A stretch of 57,276 bases of DNA from the NCBI GenBank assembly GCA_035281585.1, contig DATEDP010000113.1, positions 1 to 57,276 on the forward strand, given 5' to 3'. How positions within the stretch are numbered: the stretch's first letter is position 1; the number at the start of each line of letters is the position of its first letter. Positions 51,199-57,276 of this stretch are shown one piece after another. This DNA is from a bacterium (GTDB lineage: Bacteria; UBA10199; DSSB01). The position numbers and the translations under genes were made by a program. The notes beneath the pieces are model-generated. The model worked only from the letters and a program-made list of their open reading frames with translations. It was not told the origin of the DNA and ran no database searches.

Positions 51199-51973
51199 AG
51201 ACCTCTGGCTGCGCCACCGCCGGACCTGCTGGCTGGGCTTGGCGATCTATTTTTCGCTCTGCCTCGGCGCCGGAGCGCTCTGGGCCCAAGGCAAGTTCGA
51301 TCAGCCGGTCAGCAAGCCCCTGATGATCGTCTTCGCCTTGATCGCCTTGGCCGTTGTCCCGATCTTGCTGACGATGATCACTTCCTTCGTCAAGATCGCG
51401 GTGGTCCTGGCCTTGATCCGAAACGCCCTCGGCACCCAGCAAATTCCGCCCAACCAGATCATCACCGGCCTGGCCATGATCCTGACCGTCTACATCATGA
51501 TGCCGGTCGGCCTCGACATTTACCGGGCGGCCAACGCCAGTTTCCAGGCGACGAGCAACCAAGGAGTTTTCTCGACCGCTACCGTGGCCCTGATGCAGGA
51601 CGCCCTCAACCAGGGCAAGGAACCGATGCGGGCCTTCCTGGTGAAGAACGCCAGCGCCAAGGACCGGACGATGTTCTACAATCTCGCCCGGCAAATGCGG
51701 AAGCCGGAGGACCGGGCGTCGCTCTCGAACAATGACTTTATCGTCCTGATCCCGGCCTTTGTCATCAGCGAGCTCTCCGAGGCTTTTCAGGTCGGATTCG
51801 TGATCTTCCTGCCCTTCCTAGTCATCGACATGGTGGTGGCCAACATCCTTTTGGCCTTGGGCATGTTCCAGCTTTCGCCGGTCACCGTTTCCTTGCCCTT
51901 CAAGCTTTTGCTCTTCGTGCTGGTCGACGGCTGGTACTTGATCGCCCGCGGCCTGATATTGGGGTACAGCTAA
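51182..51973 (+). CDS. sctR: Export gate protein SctR (FliP family)
   Basis: This 263-residue protein has an N-terminal signal-like hydrophobic segment ending GALWAQG (a FliP trait), then four membrane segments. Family motifs are MITSFVKIAVVLALIRNALGTQQIPPN, FQVGFVIFLPFLVIDMVVANILLALGM and SLPFKLLLFVLVDGWYLI. The start is placed at the ATG at 51182; 51158 is also possible. It overlaps the fliO-like gene by 17 nt and abuts sctS. Confidence 0.93.
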   Translation: MMKKLKDLWLRHRRTCWLGLAIYFSLCLGAGALWAQGKFDQPVSKPLMIVFALIALAVVPILLTMITSFVKIAVVLALIRNALGTQQIPPNQIITGLAMILTVYIMMPVGLDIYRAANASFQATSNQGVFSTATVALMQDALNQGKEPMRAFLVKNASAKDRTMFYNLARQMRKPEDRASLSNNDFIVLIPAFVISELSEAFQVGFVIFLPFLVIDMVVANILLALGMFQLSPVTVSLPFKLLLFVLVDGWYLIARGLILGYS

Positions 51974-52239
51974 TGGAAAGCTATATTCTCGCCATCGGCC
52001 AACAAGGCCTCTTCCTCACCCTGATCCTTTCGGCCCCGGCCGTCTTGGTGGCGCTGATCGTGGGTTTGCTGATCAGCTTGGTCCAGGCGACGACTCAGAT
52101 CCAGGAGCAGACCTTGACCTTCGTCCCCAAGCTAGTCGCCGTTTTCGTGATCTTGGCCCTGACCGGCCCTTGGCTGATGGCGCAAATGATCGCCTTCACC
52201 AAAACTTTGCTAGAAGGATTTCCGAGTTACATCCATTAG
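51973..52239 (+). CDS. sctS: Export gate protein SctS (FliQ family)
   Basis: This 88-residue protein has two membrane helices and the family core LSAPAVLVALIVGLLISLVQATTQIQEQTLTFVPKLVAV. It is part of the SctRST helical gate complex. The ATG overlaps the sctR stop (TAATG). Confidence 0.95.
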   Translation: MESYILAIGQQGLFLTLILSAPAVLVALIVGLLISLVQATTQIQEQTLTFVPKLVAVFVILALTGPWLMAQMIAFTKTLLEGFPSYIH

Positions 52240-52249
52240 GGTGCTCTCT

Positions 52250-52282
52250 GTCATTCCGAGGAACGAAGCGACGAGGAATGAC
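52250..52282. repeat. REP-like hairpin, copy 5 (between sctS and sctT)
   Basis: GTCATTCCGAGG and CGAGGAATGAC form a hairpin closing on GAACGAAGCGA. It sits 12 nt before the sctT start and replaces any clear ribosome site there. Confidence 0.7.
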
Positions 52283-52293
52283 ACCTCAACACG

Positions 52294-53133
52294 ATGTTCA
52301 GTTTCACCAGCTCGCAGCAGTTTCTCGATTCGCTGGGGATCCATCTCGATCTCTTCCGCTTCATTTTGATCGGCGGCCTCATCTTCACCCGCATTTTTGT
52401 CTTGGCTCTCTTCGTTCCCTTCATGGGCGGCAGGCCGGTGCCGGGGCGAATTCGAATCACGATCAGCATCTTGCTCATGCTCTTTTTCTTCCCGGCCATC
52501 TCGGCCACCGCCACCGAGACCTTGCCCTCGCAGAGCGGAGGCTTTCTCTTCGCGCTTTTCTTGAAGGAGATGCTGGTGGGGATCTTGATCGGAATGCCCT
52601 TGGTCTTCCTGTTTTACGGCATTCAATCGGCGGGCAACATGGTCGACAACCAGCGCCAGCTGGCCAATGCCCGTATCTTCAACCCGGCCTTGGGCTCCCA
52701 GGCTTCGCTGTTCGGGGTCTTTTACTACCAGCTGGCGCTGGTCTCCTTCATCGCCATCGGCGGCCACCGGATGTTCATTCAGGGCATCGGCGAAAGCTTC
52801 CAAATGGTCCCGATCCTGAAGATGCCCGATATCCAGCCCGGTCTGACCCCCCTGCTGGAGCTGGTCATCCGCCTCACCGCCGACACCTTGATCATTTGCC
52901 TGCAGCTTTCGGCCCCCATTTTAATCGCCATTTTCATCGCCGACCTCATCCTCGGCCTCACCAACCGGGTGGCCCCGATGATCAACGTTTTCGAAATGGG
53001 CTTTAATATCAAGGGGTTCGTCGGGATGTTGCTGGCCTATTTCAGCCTGCCCATCGTCTACGACCAGATGAAGGTCTGGTTTCTCAAGACCCTCCAGGTG
53101 AGCCAGCAAATTCTTCAACAATTCCTTCGTTGA
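52294..53133 (+). CDS. sctT: Export gate protein SctT (FliR family)
   Basis: This 279-residue protein has six predicted membrane segments. Family motifs include LIFTRIFVLALFVPFMGGRPVPGRIRI, FLKEMLVGILIGMPLVFLFYGIQSAGNMVDNQRQ, and ADLILGLTNRVAPMINVFEMGFNIKGFVGM. It completes the SctRST core. SctU and SctV, which usually follow, are not found in this window. Confidence 0.93.
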   Translation: MFSFTSSQQFLDSLGIHLDLFRFILIGGLIFTRIFVLALFVPFMGGRPVPGRIRITISILLMLFFFPAISATATETLPSQSGGFLFALFLKEMLVGILIGMPLVFLFYGIQSAGNMVDNQRQLANARIFNPALGSQASLFGVFYYQLALVSFIAIGGHRMFIQGIGESFQMVPILKMPDIQPGLTPLLELVIRLTADTLIICLQLSAPILIAIFIADLILGLTNRVAPMINVFEMGFNIKGFVGMLLAYFSLPIVYDQMKVWFLKTLQVSQQILQQFLR

Positions 53134-53226
53134 CGCACCGCATAAAATCGGAGCCAGGCCTTGCTTCGGCTAGTCGAAGGCCGCCGAACCCGTTAAAATG
53201 AGAGCGAATTGGGGCGCCCTTGAAGC

Positions 53227-53253
53227 AACTCCGGCTTGGAGCGTTTCCGATAA
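53227..53253 (+). promoter_or_regulatory. FliA-like promoter motif, site 4
   Basis: AACTCC (53227-53232), 15 nt, CGATAA (53248-53253). It is a slightly degenerate match with identical spacing, 40 nt upstream of the 53294 ATG. Confidence 0.5.
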
Positions 53254-53293
53254 TCGGAGGGAGCTGGCTTTAGCAAAAGCCGAAGGAGAAGAC

Positions 53294-54295
53294 ATGAGCC
53301 AAGTCAAGAATTCCGGGACGACCGATCGCAGCCAACAACGCCAAGATGAATGGGTCAACAACGATCCCTATGCCAATCAGTATGGCAGCGATTACGACTT
53401 CGACAGCGGCAACGTCAACTCCGGCGGCGAGATCCAAGACTACGGCACCGGCGGAACTTATCCCACTGGCGGAACTTATCCCACCGGCGGCACCGGTCAG
53501 CCCGGCCAAACCGGTCCCGGGAAGAGCTTGGCCACCGGCGGCGGCATTAGCGAGCCGCCCAGCTCCGACGCCGGCGCTTACCTGCAGACTCTCGTTCAGC
53601 AGGGTCTCTCGCCCCAGCAGATCAAGGCTCAGATGCAGCAGCTTTACGGATGGACCCCGACCGATGCCGACATCGCTTACGCCAAGCAAGGCTTCGGCGC
53701 TTTCCCGGGCGACGTGCCGCCCAATGGCTATCCCCAGTACAACGGCAAGAACATGGGCGTCTACGCCAAGGGTTACGGCAGCCCCGAGTTCCAGAAGTTC
53801 ATGGATCAACAGCAGATGATGCAGGACGCCAAGGGCATGGCTCGCGACGCCAAGAAGAAAGAGCAAGAGGCCAAGGTCAAGATCCATATGATCCTCTTGC
53901 AGATCATGATGGGCGACATTGCCGGCGCGCTCCGCTCCTATGCGGTGCTGATGGATCGCGACATGCGGCAGTTCACTCGGCTGATCGTCAAGAAGCTCGA
54001 CGGCGTTCGCCGGGCTCGCTCCACCGTCATCCGCAACTTCGCCCGCCAGCAGCCGCCGCGCGCCTATGCCGGCAGCAATCCCCAAACCGCGGCCCGCGCT
54101 CAGGACAAGTCGGCGAAGTACACCCAGTTCGTCCAGATGAGCACCCAGCTCATGAACGAGTTGCAGAACACCGAGCGCGAATTGGTCGACGCTCTCCAGA
54201 CCCAATTCCGCAACCTCGAGACTTTTTGGCAGACCGTCGCGACCTTCCGCGACGAGACCTTCCGCACCAACGATCGCGTCATGACGATGCGGTAA
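53294..54295 (+). CDS. Candidate T3SS substrate, Gly/Thr-rich and coiled coil
   Basis: This 333-residue soluble protein has GGAG before the ATG. The N-terminal 100 residues are disordered and Gly/Thr/Asp/Gln-rich, with a tandem TGGTYP repeat. A linker GKSLATGGGISEPP follows. The C-terminal half has a long Gln/Met/Lys coiled coil and a terminal helix ending NDRVMTMR. It has no signal peptide, its own FliA-like motif, and lies directly after the export-gate genes. The layout resembles translocators, tip or filament proteins. No family recognised. Confidence 0.6.
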   Translation: MSQVKNSGTTDRSQQRQDEWVNNDPYANQYGSDYDFDSGNVNSGGEIQDYGTGGTYPTGGTYPTGGTGQPGQTGPGKSLATGGGISEPPSSDAGAYLQTLVQQGLSPQQIKAQMQQLYGWTPTDADIAYAKQGFGAFPGDVPPNGYPQYNGKNMGVYAKGYGSPEFQKFMDQQQMMQDAKGMARDAKKKEQEAKVKIHMILLQIMMGDIAGALRSYAVLMDRDMRQFTRLIVKKLDGVRRARSTVIRNFARQQPPRAYAGSNPQTAARAQDKSAKYTQFVQMSTQLMNELQNTERELVDALQTQFRNLETFWQTVATFRDETFRTNDRVMTMR

Positions 54296-54368
54296 GAAGG
54301 AGGTTATTCAAGGGGTTTTTGCGATATTATCTTGTCAGCCTGGGCGGGACGTTTTAGCCTATTGACCT

Positions 54369-54968
54369 ATGGTCATTCCGAAAAATCCATCCGGTCCCGC
54401 TCCCGACGCCGGAGCGACAGAGTCTCCGCCGCCTTGGCTCAACGCGCTGGGCGAGTTGCTCGACAAGATCGATCCCAAGGATTCCGAGAAGGCGCTGCGC
54501 GACCTGGAAGAGTTTATTCAGGGGGATTCGACTTGGGCCCAGGTCCAAGGGATTCCCCAGCAGATGCTCTTGGACATCGCCGAAAGAGGCTATCTCAAGT
54601 TCAAGAGCGGACGCATGAAGGAGGCCGAGATACTGTTCAAGGGGCTCTCCGCTCTGGATCACAAGACCGCTTATTACCACACGGCCTTGGGCGCGATTTA
54701 CCAGAAGCAGGAGAATTACCTCGATGCCCTGGCCGAATACACGGCGGCCATCGAGCTCGATCCCGAGGACGCCACGGCCTATGTCAATCGCGGCGAGATC
54801 TACTACCTGCTCGGCTCCGATGACTTGCCGATGCAGGATTTCGAAGCCGCGATCCAGCTCGATCCCCAGGGCAAGGATCCCTGGGCCAACCGGGCCCGCT
54901 TCCTCAAGAAGCAGGTCCTCGACGAGCGGGCCGAGTACGATGCCGCGGAAAAGGCGGCGAAGGGTTGA
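54369..54968 (+). CDS. LcrH/SycD-type translocator chaperone (TPR)
   Basis: This 199-residue protein has a disordered N terminus of about 25 residues, a helical segment, then three TPRs (LLDIAERGYLKFKSGRMKEAEILF, YYHTALGAIYQKQENYLDALAEY, AYVNRGEIYYLLG). The spacing and the FxxLxxLDHKxxxYxxxLGAIYQ pattern are those of class II T3SS chaperones. It lies between two candidate substrate genes. It is a paralog of the 56059 gene. No ribosome site is obvious. Confidence 0.75.
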   Translation: MVIPKNPSGPAPDAGATESPPPWLNALGELLDKIDPKDSEKALRDLEEFIQGDSTWAQVQGIPQQMLLDIAERGYLKFKSGRMKEAEILFKGLSALDHKTAYYHTALGAIYQKQENYLDALAEYTAAIELDPEDATAYVNRGEIYYLLGSDDLPMQDFEAAIQLDPQGKDPWANRARFLKKQVLDERAEYDAAEKAAKG

Positions 54969-54988
54969 AATTGTAGGAGTGATGACCC

Positions 54989-55951
54989 ATGGCGATGAAA
55001 AACATTCGCGATAACTTCGCGATTCAAGCTCAAATGCAAGAGACTCTCGGCCGAGCCGGGATCGATCAGGCGGCTCTCGACAAGCTGATGTCGACGACCT
55101 CGATCGAGCGTATCCTCTCGGATGTGCCCGGGGTCACCAACTATTTCAAGCTGGCGGCCCTCGGCCTCAACAACGTCGTCGATCCCCAGCAGTACTACGA
55201 GGTCCGGGGATCGATCCCCACTCCCGACCAGTACCGCGAATATTACGACAATCAAAATCCCCAACCGACGCCTTACTTCAACATGATCCCGGTGAAGGAC
55301 CTTTTCAATCCCGAGGCCTTGGGACAGAGCGCCGGCTTCACCCAAGATCAGGTTTACGCTTACGGCAAACTTTTGGCCGGGCCGGGCAACGGCGGCCAGG
55401 GCACGACTTGGAACGACGTCCAGGGCGGCGGAACGCCGGGTGGCGCCGGCAAAGCCATGGCGACGAAGTCGCTGGCCCCTCCGGGTGGCGCGCCAGGCTT
55501 CGGCGGCGGTGGCAACCCGGTTCCTCCGGGCGGCTTTGCTCCGGGCGGGCCTTCGACCGGCTATCCCGGCGGCTTCGATCCGACCGCCGGCACCCAAGAG
55601 GCGCGGGGCTATGTCGACGCCAATTTCCAGGGCGACCCGTCCTATGGCTGGTTCCTCCAGCTCTTCAACCGCCAGGATTTCGTGACCGGCATCTATGCCT
55701 CGGGCACCCAAATGCTCGACGACATTCGCCGCCAGCGCCAGGCGATCCTGACCGAAATGGCCGGCGCCGATCCCAAGACGGTGACCATGCTCAACTATAA
55801 GATGCAGGATTTGAGCAGCACCGAGCGCGAGATTACCGACAAAATGATGCGGGCCCAGCATTACCAGAACGAATTCGTCAATATGGTCAAGGGCATGATC
55901 GACAAGCAGCTCCAGACCACCGATTCCATCATCCGGAACATGCGAAACTAA
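54989..55951 (+). CDS. Candidate T3SS substrate/translocator with LAPPGGAPG linker
   Basis: This 320-residue protein has TAGGAG before the ATG. The N-terminal 130 residues are mixed helical (IRDNFAIQAQMQETLGRAGI). A Gly/Pro-rich linker (KSLAPPGGAPGFGGGG) shares a 9-residue motif with the 39914 protein. A C-terminal coiled coil follows, with LNYKMQDLSSTEREITDKMM and a terminal SIIRNMRN. The end resembles the 39914 (AIRNVRA) and 53294 (RVMTMR) tails. It has no signal peptide. A partner for the adjacent chaperones is inferred. Confidence 0.6.
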   Translation: MAMKNIRDNFAIQAQMQETLGRAGIDQAALDKLMSTTSIERILSDVPGVTNYFKLAALGLNNVVDPQQYYEVRGSIPTPDQYREYYDNQNPQPTPYFNMIPVKDLFNPEALGQSAGFTQDQVYAYGKLLAGPGNGGQGTTWNDVQGGGTPGGAGKAMATKSLAPPGGAPGFGGGGNPVPPGGFAPGGPSTGYPGGFDPTAGTQEARGYVDANFQGDPSYGWFLQLFNRQDFVTGIYASGTQMLDDIRRQRQAILTEMAGADPKTVTMLNYKMQDLSSTEREITDKMMRAQHYQNEFVNMVKGMIDKQLQTTDSIIRNMRN

Positions 55952-56007
55952 GTTCTTGGCTTTTGCTGGCGGATTTCCTGTATTTTCGATAAATTACGGC
56001 CATGCAA

Positions 56008-56055
56008 GCCTCGGCTTGGCCGGGGCGCGCAGCAAATTCGAAGAATTTGCGGAGT
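56008..56055 (+). promoter_or_regulatory. Two-hairpin RNA element, copy 4
   Basis: Stem 1 is GCCTCGG/CCGGGGC (one G-T wobble) with loop CTTGG. The linker is GCGCA. Stem 2 is GCAAATTC/GAATTTGC with loop GAA. It is followed directly by GGAG, which is the ribosome site of the 56059 gene, placed four bases before the ATG. Folding would bear on translation start. Confidence 0.7.
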
Positions 56056-56058
56056 ACC

Positions 56059-56748
56059 ATGGCAGAAAACGACAATCTCCCTCTTCCCATGTCTTCGGAG
56101 GAGCGGGCCGCCAGCAAGCTGCACGACCCCACCCCTCAACGGCGCAAGTACGTCATCGAGCTGCTCTATAAATTCATGACCAACCAGATTTCCTATGCCC
56201 AGATGGCGGGAATCTCGCAGCGCGACCTCTTCCTGCTATCCGAGGTCGGCCACGTCAAGCTGAAGCACGGCCGGGTCGATGAGGCCAAAAAGATCTTCGA
56301 TTGCCTGGTCCATATCGACCACAAGAACCCCTTTTATCATGCCTGCCTGGGCAGCATTTACCAGAAGCAGGGGAAGTTCGTGGATTCGGTTTTCGAGTTT
56401 TCGGAGGCTCTCAAATACAAGAAGGACGACATCTCGGCCTTGGTCAACCGGGGCGAGATCTATTTGGTCCACAAGAATTTCAAAAAGGCCGCCGAGGATT
56501 TCCGGGCCGCGATCTTGCTCGACCCGCTCGGCAAGAACACTTTCGCCAACCGGGCCCGGTCCTTGGTCATCGCGATCAAGCGCAACCTCCAAGTCCAAAA
56601 GGCCCAGGCCGGCAAGCCGACCCTTGGTGCCGCTCCCGGCGCTCCGGCCGCACCCGGTCTGCCCGGCGCCAAGCCGCCGGGTGGAGCTCCCGGCGCCGCC
56701 CGCCCGGCCTTGCCGCGCGGCGGAAAGCCGCTGCCACGGGGCCGTTGA
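56059..56748 (+). CDS. LcrH/SycD-type chaperone with Pro/Ala-rich tail
   Basis: This 229-residue paralog of the 54369 chaperone has TPRs at about residues 55-160 (LLSEVGHVKLKHGRVDEAKKIF, FYHACLGSIYQKQGKFVDSVFEF, LVNRGEIYLVHKNF). An added tail of about 50 residues is rich in Gly, Pro, Ala and Arg. The start at MAENDNLPLP follows GGAG. A longer frame from 56002 would translate the RNA element and is rejected. Confidence 0.75.
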   Translation: MAENDNLPLPMSSEERAASKLHDPTPQRRKYVIELLYKFMTNQISYAQMAGISQRDLFLLSEVGHVKLKHGRVDEAKKIFDCLVHIDHKNPFYHACLGSIYQKQGKFVDSVFEFSEALKYKKDDISALVNRGEIYLVHKNFKKAAEDFRAAILLDPLGKNTFANRARSLVIAIKRNLQVQKAQAGKPTLGAAPGAPAAPGLPGAKPPGGAPGAARPALPRGGKPLPRGR

Positions 56749-56758
56749 GGCCGTCCTC

Positions 56759-56840
56759 TGTAGGGGCACCCCTTGCGGGTGCCCAAGGCAAGTCGATTGC
56801 AACTTCCGCAGATTGGACGACCGCAAGGGTCGCCCCTACA
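56759..56840. repeat. GTAGGGGC palindromic element, right of T3SS core
   Basis: The ends TGTAGGGGC and GCCCCTACA are inverted. Inner arms are GCACCCCTTGCGGGTGC and GACCGCAAGGGTCGC. It is the same family as the element at 39316 and occupies the whole gap between convergent genes. Confidence 0.75.
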
Positions 56841-56848
56841 AGGCAAGA

Positions 56849-57276
<428 letters not shown>

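Noticed and set aside
55987-55992. CGATAA upstream of the 56059 gene as a fifth FliA-like promoter
   Set aside because: At the required 15-nt spacing the upstream hexamer is CTGGCG, with no resemblance to AACTTT.

Overview
The window is a gene-dense, GC-rich chromosomal segment from a Gram-negative (diderm) bacterium. TonB, OmpA-type and beta-barrel proteins, RlpA, lipoproteins and a type III secretion system all point to an outer membrane. The FliA-type and NtrC-type regulators, the FHA/PEGA/TPR proteins, the Cys-Gly-Gly C-terminal sorting signals and the many REP/MITE-like palindromes fit a deltaproteobacterial or myxobacterial-like lineage. I cannot name the species, and no rRNA or tRNA gene was seen.

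Region 1 (1-9.4 kb): a large protein fusing a sigma-70 core to a flavin amine-oxidase-like domain; two tandem paralogous small envelope proteins and a SixA phosphatase; then a leftward operon CHAD - Ppx/GppA - two thymidylate-kinase-like proteins, suggestive of polyphosphate metabolism. One kinase copy has Arg in place of the Walker A Lys. A structured, terminator-ended transcript or leader lies at 9.13-9.31 kb. Region 2 (9.4-28.7 kb) is mostly housekeeping: class I aldolase, aspartate aminotransferase, coaD, rsmD, an M24 peptidase, rlpA, a one-carbon cluster (folD, metF, gcvT-gcvH-gcvPA-gcvPB), carbonic anhydrase, TonB, a thioesterase, a UbiB-family kinase and DUF177. It is interrupted by palindromic repeat elements.

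Region 3 (28.7-34.6 kb): three consecutive surface proteins (FG-GAP repeat, Cys-rich/OmpA, delta-60 repeat) share a GGC + transmembrane + basic sorting signal. In the middle one the signal lies inside the ORF and is followed in frame by a complete signal peptide and an OmpA-family porin.

Region 4 (34.6-57.3 kb) is a type III secretion island. FHA and TPR proteins run leftward at its edge. Rightward are an FHA-TM-PEGA-TPR protein (a possible SctD substitute), small secreted-type proteins, a TPR chaperone, the lipoprotein SctJ, a FliA/WhiG sigma factor, SctI, a FliG-like protein in the sctK position, SctL-N-O-P, split SctQ (FliM-like and FliN-like), FliO, SctR-S-T, further candidate substrates and two LcrH/SycD-type chaperones. 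A sigma-54 activator truncated by the window end follows on the other strand. The apparatus mixes injectisome parts (lipoprotein SctJ, SctI, LcrH-type chaperones) with flagellar ones (FliO, FliG-like protein, separate FliN, FliA-type sigma). No secretin, SctV or SctU is present in the window.

Two undescribed-looking regulatory signals are specific to the island. The first is a bipartite motif, AACTTT-N15-CGATAA, found upstream of four genes for substrate-like or rod proteins; it is probably the promoter of the island's own sigma factor. The second is a ~45-nt two-hairpin RNA element in four copies, with an invariant GCGCA linker and compensatory changes in its first stem, placed in leaders of island genes. 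A perfect-looking intrinsic terminator just upstream of the TPR-sctJ ribosome binding site suggests attenuation control of the basal-body operon.
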